Below the pieces are notes generated by a model. That model worked only from the letters and a program-made list of their open reading frames with translations, was not told the DNA's origin and searched no databases. The position numbers and the translations under genes are program-made. A DNA stretch of 58,285 bases from Bacillota bacterium (GTDB taxonomy: Bacteria > Bacillota_A > Clostridia > Lachnospirales > Lachnospiraceae), in assembly GCA_023443625.1 (NCBI GenBank), contig JAEZTQ010000025.1, forward strand, positions 1 through 58,285. Reading direction: 5' to 3'. Positions 26,603 through 38,700 of this stretch are shown here, piece after piece (position 1 is the stretch's first letter; every line of letters begins with the position of its first letter).

Positions 26603-27414
26603 CCTCTTTTTACTCCTTTATAAACTATGTGTGTAAATTCATCTGTAAACTCATGCGTACTATCTAAAAATAGCTTCCATTTTTCTTTACTATCAAGATT
26701 TTTTTTCAAAACAACTTCTTTTCTATCATGCATCTGCCTTAATGCATTGGACATCGCTGCATTGAACTCTTTTTTCTCTTCAGCACTCTCTAATGCAACT
26801 GAAGCGTATTTGTGAAGTTGTTCAACAAATTCACCTACAGAATATTCTTTATTCTTTTCCAATTCTGCCAACTCACAATAATCTTGTAATGCTACATGCA
26901 TATTAGGTAAAAAATACATTGCATATCCCTCTTGGATATATCCAAAACCTAAAAATGAAATCCAGAATCGACTTCCCAACATCATTTGTTCATTTACCAG
27001 TTGGATTCCTGCTTTTTCCTGTACTTCTCGGCGAATATTTACATCAGTTAAAGTTTTATACTTTAACCACGTATTATTTGCTTCTAAATAGCATTTAGTA
27101 ATCTTATAGAAATATGAATCCTTATTATTAAAAACGATAGAATTACAATACATCCTAAATGTTTCTAAGCTCTTTATAACCGTCTTATCTCCAATGAATT
27201 TTAATGTATCATTATCCTTCTCGATAAGCTTCAATTCTTGTACACATACTTCTCTTATACTCGGATAGTAAGAAGTAGAACCCGAAGGATTTATTCCTTT
27301 TGGCTCCATCCTTTCTCTTGCGACATTATCATCAATATCACCTTTAGAAACCATTTTGCATAGCTCATAAACTCTTTCAGGTATAGGTTCCGTCTTTATA
27401 TTATTATCAAACAT
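26599..27414 (-). CDS. DpdG-like protein
   Basis: This 271-residue soluble protein is predicted mostly helical. Recognisable stretches are GSTSYYPSIREVCVQELKLIE and RFWISFLGFGYIQEGYAMYFLPNMHVALQDY, where a conserved aromatic/Gly-rich segment precedes helices. No enzymatic motif is visible. Its size, and its place between a RecQ-like helicase and a large ATPase, fit DpdG of deazaguanine-modification islands, possibly a winged-helix adaptor. It is linked to the ATPase gene by a 4-base overlap and lies 23 bases after the helicase gene. The identification depends on synteny more than on sequence. Confidence 0.5.
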   Translation of the reverse strand: MFDNNIKTEPIPERVYELCKMVSKGDIDDNVARERMEPKGINPSGSTSYYPSIREVCVQELKLIEKDNDTLKFIGDKTVIKSLETFRMYCNSIVFNNKDSYFYKITKCYLEANNTWLKYKTLTDVNIRREVQEKAGIQLVNEQMMLGSRFWISFLGFGYIQEGYAMYFLPNMHVALQDYCELAELEKNKEYSVGEFVEQLHKYASVALESAEEKKEFNAAMSNALRQMHDRKEVVLKKNLDSKEKWKLFLDSTHEFTDEFTHIVYKGVKRG

Positions 27415-27437
27415 TACAAAATATCTCCTTCCAAATT

Positions 27438-29867
27438 CTATTCCTGTCTACAATGCTGAATTATCGGTAGCTCAGATAAATGTTTGTTTTTACTTCTTAT
27501 TTCATAATCTTTTTCAGAAAATAACAAATATCTAATATCATATTTTTTTATACTATTCTCAATAATGTTTACTATTCTATTCTGTATAGATACATGATCT
27601 GGAATACATATTCCGATAACACCTGATATAAAATATCTATTTACCGACACTAACTCTATGAAATCTGTAAAATTACAGTACAAAAGGCTCTTATCATATA
27701 CTTGCTGAAATCCTTTTAATTTATCTAGTTCCTCATTTGTAGAAACCAATACATTGATTCCCTTCGACAAGAAGTCTTCTAATTCATTATTGTAATATGA
27801 GTTAATAATAAGCATACATCTTGCACCATACATTTTTTCATCAAACTCTGGCATTACTTCCACCAAAGGAACTTCAATATCTATTTTCAAAGTTTTTGTG
27901 TCTTCAAAATCTGTAATTTCTATATGTTCATTACATCCAGCACAATAATCATGTGTTTTCCTATATATCTTCGTAAACATATCTGACCAACAACTTTTTC
28001 CAACTTTATCAAGATTACTTTTCATCAACGAAAACTCTCGCTCCGTATTTTCCCATTCCTTGTCTCTTATTTCGTCAATCATCAAAACAGTAGAATTATT
28101 ATCAGTCAAAATTTTTCTTTCGATTACTGTAATATAAAACACATATTTATTGTTTATATACTGTATATCGTCAATCGAAATCAGCCCATTTCGTCTTAAA
28201 AATAATATTACATTCACATTCCAATTAATATCCTGATTACTAATAGAATCTATAAATTCTTCATCCTCATTGTAATCTGGTTTAACATATGTATCTATCA
28301 TATATTTTGAATTAAGTAAAGGCTGCGTTTTGTTACTGTTAAGCATGCTAAACCATCTACCTTTAAGCTTTTGCGTTGTAATAACCTTACTCACAAAATT
28401 AAAAGCTGAATCTACATCTTGATTTGTATATATCATGCTACTAAGACATGGAAGTCCATCACGACCACCTCTTCCAGCCTCTTGATAATACTTATTAGGA
28501 TTTTCAGGTACATACGTGTGTAAAACAGTTCGAACATTCTTTTTATCAACACCAACTCCAAAAGCACATGTAGCAATCATCAAGTCAAATTGCCCATCTT
28601 TCCATTTTTCAATCAGAGTTAATCTTTGCTCATTATTTGTTTTTCCAGTAAATGTATTTAAATTATTGTATCCACGTCCATTTAACCGTTCTTTTAACTT
28701 TTCTGCCTCATCAGGTGATTTCACGTATACAATCATAGGTCTTGGCAGTAAATCAATAGCTTCTAATATCTTATTATTCTTTTCACCATAATTATCGCAA
28801 TGAATAATATCAAACCTTGTTTCATGCCTTAATTTCTCACATCTTATCTCGATCCATTTATCATCACTAGTATAAAACATCTTTAATTGACGTATTGTTT
28901 CATCACTATATGTAGCCGACAACAAATATGTTTTCAATGTATTATTTGACTGCAAGAAATTCTTACGCAGTGTATCCAAACATTGAAAATCAATTCTAAA
29001 TAACGACCCCCACTCAATAATGATGTGCGCCTCATCTACAACTAAATTCTTTAAATACTTTTCGTTATTAGCCTTTTCTATCTTTTCTCTTAATTCTTTG
29101 TTCTTAATTAAGCTTTCTGGTGAAATAAATAATATTTTTGCAGTCTTATTTTCAAGACATTTATAAAACTTCTGTAATGAACTCCCACTATGATGATAAA
29201 AAATCTCATTTTCCACGTCAGAATTAATAATATCTTTCGCATTTTTATACTGATCCATCATCAATGACACTGTAGGAACAATAACAATCGTAAGTCCTGA
29301 TTCTTGATATGCTATAGTTTGAGTTATCAAACTCTTTCCGCCACCTGTAGTCATTGATACTAAACAAGAATAACCGTAAGGTACACGAAGTGCTCCTGTT
29401 ACAGCAAGTTTTTGTTCATTACTTTTAAAACACTCGAAACCAGTAAGTCCTTCAACATAGGGATTAGTTTTCAGATTATGGATATTATCTATTTTTCTTT
29501 CTCTAATATCCTGCATATACAACTGTTTTACCAGTTCTACATTGGAAAAATCAGGCAATAACATACTTGTCCACATTTTTCCAGTATTCAAATCAATCTG
29601 AAGTCCAAATTCCTTTAGTCTGCTTGAAGGTACATAATTTTTTATCACTATAGACTTTTTTACTAACAGTAGATAGTTTCGCAATGCACATTCAAAATCC
29701 ACTTTGTAATTCTCATCATCTTTACACATAAGCCATAACAAACTAAGACTTCTTGCAGTGCTATAAATATATTCCTCTCTGTCATTAGAAAAAGAATCTA
29801 TCTTTTCAAGTAAATTACCTATATGTATTGCGTTTTCTAATAAAGCATGTAGTTCATTATCATTCAT
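27438..29867 (-). CDS. dpdF: RecQ-like DEAD/DEAH helicase (DpdF-like)
   Basis: This 809-residue superfamily 2 helicase has Walker A SMTTGGGKSLITQ near residue 170, IVPTVSLMMDQ, DEAH box LVVDEAHIIIEWG near residue 277, YLLSATYSDETI, and the RecQ-type motifs MIATCAFGVGVDKKNVRTVLH and YYQEAGRGGRDG. After the helicase core, a Cys pair (DYCAGCNEH) may bind zinc. There is no HRDC domain, so it is not housekeeping RecQ. DpdF of Dpd islands is a RecQ-like helicase of this type. The start overlaps the SNF2 gene by 8 bases. It probably acts with the SNF2 protein in recognising or unwinding invading DNA. Confidence 0.7.
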   Translation of the reverse strand: MNDNELHALLENAIHIGNLLEKIDSFSNDREEYIYSTARSLSLLWLMCKDDENYKVDFECALRNYLLLVKKSIVIKNYVPSSRLKEFGLQIDLNTGKMWTSMLLPDFSNVELVKQLYMQDIRERKIDNIHNLKTNPYVEGLTGFECFKSNEQKLAVTGALRVPYGYSCLVSMTTGGGKSLITQTIAYQESGLTIVIVPTVSLMMDQYKNAKDIINSDVENEIFYHHSGSSLQKFYKCLENKTAKILFISPESLIKNKELREKIEKANNEKYLKNLVVDEAHIIIEWGSLFRIDFQCLDTLRKNFLQSNNTLKTYLLSATYSDETIRQLKMFYTSDDKWIEIRCEKLRHETRFDIIHCDNYGEKNNKILEAIDLLPRPMIVYVKSPDEAEKLKERLNGRGYNNLNTFTGKTNNEQRLTLIEKWKDGQFDLMIATCAFGVGVDKKNVRTVLHTYVPENPNKYYQEAGRGGRDGLPCLSSMIYTNQDVDSAFNFVSKVITTQKLKGRWFSMLNSNKTQPLLNSKYMIDTYVKPDYNEDEEFIDSISNQDINWNVNVILFLRRNGLISIDDIQYINNKYVFYITVIERKILTDNNSTVLMIDEIRDKEWENTEREFSLMKSNLDKVGKSCWSDMFTKIYRKTHDYCAGCNEHIEITDFEDTKTLKIDIEVPLVEVMPEFDEKMYGARCMLIINSYYNNELEDFLSKGINVLVSTNEELDKLKGFQQVYDKSLLYCNFTDFIELVSVNRYFISGVIGICIPDHVSIQNRIVNIIENSIKKYDIRYLLFSEKDYEIRSKNKHLSELPIIQHCRQE

Positions 29868-32800
29868 AAAACATCCTCACATAACACACCGAATCCAAAA
29901 CCATTCTTGGTTTGCTAAAACACTTATAAATTGTCTCATTTAATTTTTCATAATCCTCAATCGCAGTTTTGTTATAGAAACTTGAAGTTGCCTTTTCAGC
30001 ACCACTATTCTTCAATAACTCCGCTTTTAATAACGCTAACTGCTTTCTTAATTTCGCACCAATTTTCTTTTTTACCAAATCTGAAGCTTTACTATATCCA
30101 TCATTTGTTAATTCATTCCATTTCTCATTTGGATACATATTCATAAAAGCTTCAATATTTGGGTTCAATCCAGATCTTGAGCCAAGGTGAATGAATTTTT
30201 TGTGATCAACTTTTTCTGATGACATCAGATAATTGAACATTTTTAATACATCCTCTTCAGGTATTATGCAGTTTTCAGATAATGATACCGCACATTGAAA
30301 TTGCTCTATCGGCATGAATCCTCTATATTTATCTATCAAATGAACAGAAATACCTTTTTCCAATAATACGGTTTCATCAGGATATAATGCCCATGTAAAA
30401 ACAAACCCATTCCAATCCATACTTGTTTTACAAGCAAATGCAGCACAAGTACCCTTATAAGAATTTATTGCATTGCTTACAATACTGTCAAAGATTGCAT
30501 CTCCTGGAGCAAAAAAATGAATATAATCATTTTCTATTCCATTTTTTCTGTCAAATGTACCTTGTACATAATTCACATCGGAATGCACCATTTTATCACC
30601 ATTTAATGAACGTACTCTATTTTGCAATTGGTTAATTCTATCACCAATCATCAGTCGGATATCTGGTGGTACAAAAAGCGAATTGTATGCTGATTTTAAA
30701 GAAAATGATGACGCATCAAATCGAATTGTTGACTCTCCTTGATGTCTTCCCTTAAATCCAGATAACAAAGACCACCTCATCATAGAATTTGCAAACAACT
30801 CTCTTTCATTAGCAACATACATTTCTCTTGTATCATCCATAATTCTATTTAGAGCCTGATATTTATACTCTGCAACATCAAAATATCGTTCCCTCTTAAT
30901 AGTTTCTTTTAATGCATCTAACTCCTTTTCAACTTCTTCAATAATACTAACTAAACCATATTTGAAGTCATCACAAACAGCCTTAATTATTTTTTCGTCC
31001 ATTGAATTCATAATAATTTCAAGACCACTTTGTGATTTTGTAAAAATACCGATTCCCTGGTTCCAAAATTTAAATAAATCTTCTTCCAATGAATCTTTTG
31101 AGTAACAAACTACTGAAACTACCGGTTTATCTTCTTCTCTTCCAATTCTATCTAATCTACCTATTCTTTGCTCCAAGTCATTAGCACTCCATGGAATATC
31201 AATGTGAACTAAAATATCTGCATTTTGAAAATTTCGTCCTTCACCACCAGACTCATCTGAAAGTAAAATCCAATAATCATCATCTGTTTCGAATCTATAT
31301 GCACCCAACTCACGCTCATCCGTCTCTATATATTTTGAAAAGAATGCACAATGTCCCTTACCGAAATAATTTTCCAAAATTTCTTTATATAATTGAAAAG
31401 TCTCATCAAAATTTGTAAATATTAAAACTTTTTTCCCATAAGCTTCCTGATCAATATAATCAATTATATTGTTAATTCTAGACATATAATCAGTAGGATC
31501 TTCCATATAATTATTAATCTTTTTACAATTATTTTGTTCTTCTTTTCTCCATTGTTTTGCTACCTCCAATAATGATATCGGAACATCTAAAGTGCTTCTC
31601 ATTAATTCACTTTCAAGAGCACATGCTGAACTGTAAAATGAAGCTACAATTCTTTTGTATTTTTCAATGTAAATATCATAGTTCAATTCTTGAGTTTCAA
31701 TCCATTCAGCCAATTCCCTATATACGTTATATTCTGTATTATTAAAGTTCGTCTGCATATCATAAGGAATCTCTTGCAATTGTCGAATATTGTAATCTTC
31801 ATGCTCGCTTCTTCTGTTTCTAATAATTGATTTTTCAAACTGATAATTCTCGCAAACATATGCTAATGCACCCTGAATACCCTCAATCCCGAAGTCATCA
31901 CTGTCATAATCTATATCTGCATACATCTTCTTAAAGGAATCATCATTAATCAACTTATTTATTTTTTTCATACTGTCTATTACATCATCAAATGCATCTT
32001 CTGTATCCTCTGTATGTTGATTATCGCTTTCTTCAATTTCTTCCAGATATGAATCTAAATCTTCTAGAGACTCGTGTACTCGTCTTACAACATCACCCTG
32101 TAATTCCAACAATTCTTCAAATTTTTCATCAGACATTGAAGTATATTTACTTGGTTGTATTAACTGTAATAATTTCTTGTACTCTTCTTTTCTTCGTTGA
32201 ACTGGTGTAGCACTTAACATTAAAATATTTTTTGTTCGTCTACTAAGCGTAAGCAAATTTAAATACATCGCCTTATCTTGCAAGTACTTATGTACTTCAT
32301 CTGCAATTACAAAATCATACTCATTTAGATAGTTTTCTATTTCGCTCATACCAGCTAAACATATGTCATTATTATTTACATCCAAACCCTCTAATATTTT
32401 AAACTTGTATGCGAGTTCAGTCCTCCATTGTTCAACTAAAGCATCCGGAACAACAATTAATACCTTAGCATTATGATTGTCATGCAAATAAACTTTCAAA
32501 ACACCTAATGCTTCTATCGTTTTTCCCATTCCAACTTCATCTGCAATCATGTTTCTGCATACTCCATCTTGCAAGCATCTCATAATTGTTCTTAATTGGT
32601 GTGTTTTCAAATATATTTTACAACCTGCAATTTCACTAAACCCATATAGCGAGTTATTAATGATGTGCATTGTTTTACTTACTACGCTTCTACCAGTGAA
32701 CCACATCGGATTCTGAAACTCATATTGTTTTAATTGTTCCAAAGGCCAAACGTATCCGTCATTATATGAGCATTCAAGCATGTTTTCTGGTAAATACTCA

Positions 32801-33117
32801 ATCACATCATCCGGCGATTGAACATAATAGTAATATAATCCATCTTTTGTGTTTTTCTTACACGCTTTTATTTCATATATTTTTCGCTTATACTGTACCT
32901 GCGCACCAATCCTTATTTTGCAACGAGAAACACTATTAACACCATATTTTCCATTTTCTGGTTTTGAATAAAAAACTCCTACCCCTGTTACATCAAAAAA
33001 TTCAACATCCATCAATTCAGAAAAATCATCCACTGATTTTATTTTTCCGATTGCATAATCACGAGAATATTTTTCATTATCAATTGCACATCTAACAAAC
33101 ATTCCACGTGTTATCAT
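29860..33117 (-). CDS. dpdE: SNF2/RapA-like helicase (DpdE-like)
   Basis: This 1085-residue SNF2-type ATPase has an N-terminal SH3-like beta segment (about residues 1-110), Walker A IADEVGMGKTIEA near residue 195, VLIVVPDALVEQW, motif II FVIADEVHKYL, motif III LMLSATPVQRRKEEY, and motifs V-VI WILLSDESGGEGRNFQN and WSANDLEQRIGRLDRIGR. The C-terminal ~350 residues have no named domain. RapA/SNF2-like proteins translocate on double-stranded DNA; DISARM DrmD and DpdE are defence relatives. Followed by RecQ-like, DpdG-like and DpdH-like genes, DpdE is the best fit. It starts 2 bases after the AddB-like gene, with GGAGG upstream. Confidence 0.7.
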   Translation of the reverse strand: MITRGMFVRCAIDNEKYSRDYAIGKIKSVDDFSELMDVEFFDVTGVGVFYSKPENGKYGVNSVSRCKIRIGAQVQYKRKIYEIKACKKNTKDGLYYYYVQSPDDVIEYLPENMLECSYNDGYVWPLEQLKQYEFQNPMWFTGRSVVSKTMHIINNSLYGFSEIAGCKIYLKTHQLRTIMRCLQDGVCRNMIADEVGMGKTIEALGVLKVYLHDNHNAKVLIVVPDALVEQWRTELAYKFKILEGLDVNNNDICLAGMSEIENYLNEYDFVIADEVHKYLQDKAMYLNLLTLSRRTKNILMLSATPVQRRKEEYKKLLQLIQPSKYTSMSDEKFEELLELQGDVVRRVHESLEDLDSYLEEIEESDNQHTEDTEDAFDDVIDSMKKINKLINDDSFKKMYADIDYDSDDFGIEGIQGALAYVCENYQFEKSIIRNRRSEHEDYNIRQLQEIPYDMQTNFNNTEYNVYRELAEWIETQELNYDIYIEKYKRIVASFYSSACALESELMRSTLDVPISLLEVAKQWRKEEQNNCKKINNYMEDPTDYMSRINNIIDYIDQEAYGKKVLIFTNFDETFQLYKEILENYFGKGHCAFFSKYIETDERELGAYRFETDDDYWILLSDESGGEGRNFQNADILVHIDIPWSANDLEQRIGRLDRIGREEDKPVVSVVCYSKDSLEEDLFKFWNQGIGIFTKSQSGLEIIMNSMDEKIIKAVCDDFKYGLVSIIEEVEKELDALKETIKRERYFDVAEYKYQALNRIMDDTREMYVANERELFANSMMRWSLLSGFKGRHQGESTIRFDASSFSLKSAYNSLFVPPDIRLMIGDRINQLQNRVRSLNGDKMVHSDVNYVQGTFDRKNGIENDYIHFFAPGDAIFDSIVSNAINSYKGTCAAFACKTSMDWNGFVFTWALYPDETVLLEKGISVHLIDKYRGFMPIEQFQCAVSLSENCIIPEEDVLKMFNYLMSSEKVDHKKFIHLGSRSGLNPNIEAFMNMYPNEKWNELTNDGYSKASDLVKKKIGAKLRKQLALLKAELLKNSGAEKATSSFYNKTAIEDYEKLNETIYKCFSKPRMVLDSVCYVRMFYE

Positions 33118-33119
33118 AA

Positions 33120-35756
33120 CTACTCACCTCCTGCGTTTGCTCCAAACTCAAGACAAATATCTTTACTTGCACAATACATACAATGTTTACCATGTATGCA
33201 ATAAAACTTCCTATCTACTATAGCTTTCTTTATATCATCATCTGTAACTTCTTCGTTTACTTTTTTTAATGATATATTAAGAAAATACTCTCTTAATCTC
33301 ATTTCTTGTGACATATTAGTTGTTATGATAGGAAATGCTTTTTTGTTCTTATTGTACTTTTTCATATAGTTTATAAATCCATATATATCTTTATAAACTG
33401 CCGAAATTATTTGTGTTTTTTCAAGTTCGTCTGATATACGAAATCTCGTTTCGATGATATCATATTGCTCTTGAATTACCTTTTTAATTATCTGATCATT
33501 GTATAGCTTACCATTTAACTCTTTTTTTGTTCTGTTACTAATAAGCATTTTTAAGTAAGTGTGAATTAAAAAACGATCTCTAAAAATTGTACGTCCCTGC
33601 CCCAATCCTTCAAGCGCAAATCTATATGGACATAATTTCAATTTTTTACGTTCCTCATCACTTATAGCATCAATTACCTCTTCAATTTCCTTTTCATCTG
33701 ATTCAATTGACAAATGTTCCAAATATGTATTCGAATTAAATGATGAATATTTCCTTACTTTAACACCTAACAAAGTAAGCATGTAAAACAAATCATTATC
33801 CTTATTATCTTCAGTTCGAACATAACTTAATTTACAACCTACTCTATTAAACTCAAGACCATACAGTAATGCATATCTCTTAAAATTACGATATTCCATT
33901 TTAGATTTAAGAAATACCTGATATTTCCATTCAAGAGCCTGATAGCTATATTCAAAAAATTTAATATCTAATGGCCAAGGCAATCTTTCATCCTTATTTG
34001 AACATATATCCTTATCGCTTAAACAACAAAAATGATATGTCACTTTTTGAGGATCTTGTACAGCACTTCTGAGAATATCTCCATCTATTTGATCAAAGTT
34101 CCTTACAATCCAATGGGCTCCTCTTGCTGCATTTTCATCTTGACTTAAATAGTAACTCATTGTTTGCTTCAAAGAATTAAATGTTCCAGTATCTGGTAAA
34201 TCCGACTGTTCTAGTCGATCTAATAATCGCCCAATAACATTGTGCATTTCATCATCTAAGTCTTTAATATCATTCATCCTAGAAATAATAAATTTTCTTA
34301 TTTTCTTATAAAACCTGCTAAAATTATCACTTCCCGAATCAAAACTTTCAAAAAATGAATTGATAATCTTTTCCAACTCAGTCAGTGCATTTTTTAATTC
34401 TATAAGTAGATCTAAATCAACTGTAAAATACCCTACCTTATCTTTGTCTTCATGTTTTTTATTTGCATTTTTTATCAACTGACCTATTTTATAAAGAATA
34501 CCTGTTATTGTATTCTCTTTTTCAATATACGGTTCAATCATATTAAATGTACTAACTAACTGTCCTGGGGTAGTTTCAGCAATAATACCGGAATTTAAAC
34601 ATTCCTTTATATCAGAAAAATTATCTATTTTCACACATTTGCTTTCACTGTCCCACATATTAGTAGTAGCTATAAAAAAATGACCTATCGGATAATCCAG
34701 GAAATGTCGTTCTCCAAATTGCTCTGGAAAATATGCTCTTAAAATATCATTTACTTTACCTGATGCAGAATACAACTGTTCTTCCATAAAAGCTAACGGA
34801 GTTTTAGGTTTATCACCTTTGTTATTAACAGTTTTTGCCTTATCAAAAAGCATTGCCACATAGTTCGCAAATTCTGTTGTATTACTAAACTCTATAACCT
34901 CTAAATCATTTAAAATCTTATTCTTATCTATAAACTCTCCATTTGACAAATGTCCAATATAATCAGCCAAAACATTTGACTTGTAAGAATTAATAAGCAA
35001 TGGCATCGGTGTAAACTGATTCACGCTTTGATTATTAATTGGTAAGTCAAAAATAGAATATATATTCATCCAGGTATCATAAATTGATGCATACTGTTTT
35101 TGATAATTAAATAAAAGTATGACATCCTTATATTCGCTAATATCCTCTATCGCACATAACATAGCAGGCGTAAATTGATGTATTCCATGAATTACAATTC
35201 TATCTCTTTCAATAAGTGATAAATCAACATTATCCTTATGGTATTTCAAAGCTTCATCAATAGCTTTTTCAATTATTGATTTTGATTTCACTCTCTCGAA
35301 GTCAAAAGATGATTTATCCTTCTTGTCAATTATTTTATATAGTTCCACCAAATATCTTTGATCAATGTTTAATTCATCGCTGCTCATTTTATCTGAGTTA
35401 ATACTTAGTTCCTTGAACATCCTTATACACGAAACTATTGACCTAGTATTAAATAATAGGGAGCGCTTTACATTCTCTAAACTAGCAGTTTGTAGATTCA
35501 ATTCACTAATTGCATTATCTACTTCCATTATTTGACGAACATTTGTATTTATATCGTCCCAATTTTCATATAAGCTATTTACAAGAGTTCTAATCGTAGC
35601 AGTTGCTTGTCTGGTTTTAAGTAGTGGATATGTCTGGTTCATACCATTAACCATTGTTTGTGATACACAAAAATGGGCACAATCCTTTATTTCATTCCAA
35701 AATGGCTCACAGTCAATTTCATATGGATTTGAATAAGTATATATTTTTAATCCCAT
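33120..35756 (-). CDS. AddB-like Fe-S protein, apparently without nuclease motifs
   Basis: This is an 878-residue protein. The middle N-terminal part (IVIHGIHQFTPAMLCAIEDI) resembles the inactive helicase half of AddB/RexB. Near the C-terminus KLCPYRFALEG, and about 170 residues later CMYCASKDIC, give the four-Cys pattern (C ... CxxCxxxxxC) that holds the iron-sulfur cluster of AddB/Cas4 nucleases. Between them I see no GxxDR/DYK nuclease motif, so the PD-(D/E)XK site appears lost. The start at 35756 follows GGAGG and directly abuts the stop of the UvrD-like gene; the open frame upstream overlaps that gene and was rejected. It probably pairs with the preceding NERD-helicase, which could supply the nuclease. 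Confidence 0.65.
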   Translation of the reverse strand: MGLKIYTYSNPYEIDCEPFWNEIKDCAHFCVSQTMVNGMNQTYPLLKTRQATATIRTLVNSLYENWDDINTNVRQIMEVDNAISELNLQTASLENVKRSLLFNTRSIVSCIRMFKELSINSDKMSSDELNIDQRYLVELYKIIDKKDKSSFDFERVKSKSIIEKAIDEALKYHKDNVDLSLIERDRIVIHGIHQFTPAMLCAIEDISEYKDVILLFNYQKQYASIYDTWMNIYSIFDLPINNQSVNQFTPMPLLINSYKSNVLADYIGHLSNGEFIDKNKILNDLEVIEFSNTTEFANYVAMLFDKAKTVNNKGDKPKTPLAFMEEQLYSASGKVNDILRAYFPEQFGERHFLDYPIGHFFIATTNMWDSESKCVKIDNFSDIKECLNSGIIAETTPGQLVSTFNMIEPYIEKENTITGILYKIGQLIKNANKKHEDKDKVGYFTVDLDLLIELKNALTELEKIINSFFESFDSGSDNFSRFYKKIRKFIISRMNDIKDLDDEMHNVIGRLLDRLEQSDLPDTGTFNSLKQTMSYYLSQDENAARGAHWIVRNFDQIDGDILRSAVQDPQKVTYHFCCLSDKDICSNKDERLPWPLDIKFFEYSYQALEWKYQVFLKSKMEYRNFKRYALLYGLEFNRVGCKLSYVRTEDNKDNDLFYMLTLLGVKVRKYSSFNSNTYLEHLSIESDEKEIEEVIDAISDEERKKLKLCPYRFALEGLGQGRTIFRDRFLIHTYLKMLISNRTKKELNGKLYNDQIIKKVIQEQYDIIETRFRISDELEKTQIISAVYKDIYGFINYMKKYNKNKKAFPIITTNMSQEMRLREYFLNISLKKVNEEVTDDDIKKAIVDRKFYCIHGKHCMYCASKDICLEFGANAGGE

Positions 35757-35757
35757 T

Positions 35758-38700
35758 TTACATTTCCTCCAATAGTTTTCCCCACGTATTTCCCTTAGAA
35801 TCAGTCTTATCAAACCAACAGAACTTGTTTATAGCTCTTGTTAGTGCAACATAAAGAATACGTGCTTCTTCCATCTCTATTTCATCTAACTCATCTTCAG
35901 TATAGAAATATTCATTAGCCATAGATTCACCATCGACACTAATACAATATCCAACCTTACCCTCAACGTAAGTAACATCTAAACCATTTCTATGCATCGT
36001 ATCTATCGAATCTGTTGTTATAGGCATAATTACAGTGTCATATTCAAGTCCTTTTGATTTATGCACAGTTGTACAAATAATTTTTACATAATCTCCGCCA
36101 TCGGAAACCGAACGTGAAGTTTTTTCAGAACCCATATTAATCAAAATATGAAGTGATTCATTTATAGAATCCAATGTTAGATAACTATATTTTCCTTCCT
36201 TTGATAAATCTTCAAATACTAAATCATAGTTACTTCTGTAATGAGCTTGTTTAGCTTCATCTAACGAATATTTTTTCCACGGTTTCGTAGCATCGTAGAT
36301 TTTTCTCATTACCATCAAAACTGGCTTACTTTGAATTTCAAATACTAACTGCGCCCAAGTTAATCCTAAAGTATTCAAATAGAACTGATCTAAGCAGTTT
36401 ACTAAATAATCCATTTTTTCTTGTTCATTTAATTTCACTAATTTTTCTACAGGAAACTTAATATTTACATTATTCGATAATAACAAGTCAAATAAGTACA
36501 CTGGGTTTCTTGGATTTGATAATGCTGACGTTAACTTACATAAATCTATGCTAGATTGAAGTTTATATAAATCGCCATTCGAATCACTTTCGATCATAAT
36601 ATCTTCCTGATTTCTTGCTTTACGTAAAATCGACGCAATTTGATAATTAGTTCTTACCAATACTGCAATAGTCTTTTCTGCATTTGAAAGTTTATCGAAT
36701 GATTCACTAGACTCAATAACACTTTTTCGTTCCTTGATGATTTCAAAAAGCTTTTTGTATACAACATCTTCTTTTTCATCGTCTTTCGTATATTGATAAA
36801 CCTCTATTAAATCACAATTACCCATAGAAGTATTTTCGTTTACACCAACTAAACGGTCACCAGGTTCAACATATGGTATCAATTTTTTATCTCCCAATGA
36901 ATTAAACAATACCGCGAATTTATCAAGAAGCCTTCTGTCTGTTCTATAATTAATATTTAATGTATAATCCTTCCATTCATCAGAATCACAACCCATTTTT
37001 TTAAATGCGTCCATTGTAGCGCCCCTGAATCTATAAATACACTGTTTCAAATCGCCAACAATAAAGAATTTAAATTCAAGTTTCTTTTGCATTTCTAAAA
37101 AAGCAACTATCTGTGAGTCATCTACATCCTGAAATTCATCAATAAATACAAATTTATATTGATACAAATTCTTATTGAATGAGTCATCATTTACACATTT
37201 GTTCAGATACAACATATATTCAACAAGGCTAACTGAATTATTCTCATATAAATACTCTGAGTATTCCTTTTCAGTTGCAATAATTACATCCTGAATAATT
37301 TCCTTCATATACGGTATTTCAGAAACTGGGCTACCAAAAACATCTTCCGTAGCTTCTTTAATGTCATAACCTTTGTTGTACAACATATCAGAAAACCTTA
37401 ACAACAGTTTTCTAAATTCATACATACTGCCAGGTATTGTGCCAAAAAACATAGCTTCTTCATCATTTTTCTTTTTCAAATATTCATTGAAGTATTTGTC
37501 AAATATTTTTTGTTTTTGAAAATTCCCACTAACAGTAGCAAAATCAACACCTATGCCAAGTGGCAGAGATGTATCTTTTATTACAAGATTTGAGAAACTA
37601 TGGATTGTTGAAATACGCATATTTTCAATGCCAGAAATCATTTCAAGATATTTCTTTTCTCTTGTAAGAACAAAATAATTCATGAATGCTTGTTTAAGTC
37701 TACTTTTCATATTAGTTGCTGCTTCTGTAGTAAAAGTTAACATTGCAATTTCATTTTTTACATCAAGAATATTTGCCCCACTAGATTGATGACAAATATA
37801 CGATATTCTGGAAATCATTGAATAAGTCTTTCCAGTTCCTGCTCCTGCTTTTACAACTATATTTTTTTTAATCGGTGCATGCTCTACCAAATATTGCTGA
37901 AGATTAAACTTTGATTTGTCTGCAATTAGAGAAACGATTTTAAGCTCATCGTCTGAAAATTTTCCATTTTCAATTACTATATTGCCATCAACACAATCTT
38001 TAAGATTTTCAATATAGAAGACTTCGAAATTGAAAAATCCTATATACTCCTCAAAATTCTTTATCTTATTTTCTTGATTTGAGTTAATAATAAAATTTCT
38101 ACCCTTAAGGTAAATCCCATCAGAATTAAACTTAGAGTAAATATTCTGAGCTATCTGTTGTACACCTTCTTTATTACAAAGAAATACCGTCTGTTTTACA
38201 CCCTTAAAATATGCTTTAATTATCTCATCAATATCAGTTATTCCAATATCGCTTCCATATACTCGAAGTTCTGAATAAGGATCTATATTCGCGTCTTCCT
38301 GTTGTTCAATAGATGATTCGAAGTGTAATCTACAAGTCTTATATACTTCTCCAACTAATTTATCATAAACTGGTTGATTCGTTTTTTGATAAACTCCAGC
38401 AATCTTCATTGCAAACTTAGTTGGATTTTCTATATCATCTCTAAATAATGTAAATTCCGGCTCTGACACCACTTTTAAGCCACATTGTTTATAATCAGCC
38501 TCCGATAAAAATGGATAACATACCATATCCATAATTAGTGGATTTACGTTATATTTATTATTAAATGTATTTAGTAACGCAAATTTATAACTTCTAGCTT
38601 GTTTTTTAGGCGATGAAACAGGTTCATCATATAATGTTGTTTCAATACAATCAGGATTATGAACTTTAATAATATTCGAAAGATGCCATCCCTTTACTTC

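Noticed and set aside
30423..32210. Several plus-strand open frames of 60-75 codons within the SNF2 gene
   Set aside because: They lie antisense to a clearly conserved helicase gene, with no ribosome binding sites and compositions typical of reverse-complement shadows.
35757..35813. 19-codon N-terminal extension of the AddB-like protein
   Set aside because: It overlaps the UvrD-like gene and has no start signal; GGAGG precedes the ATG at 35756.
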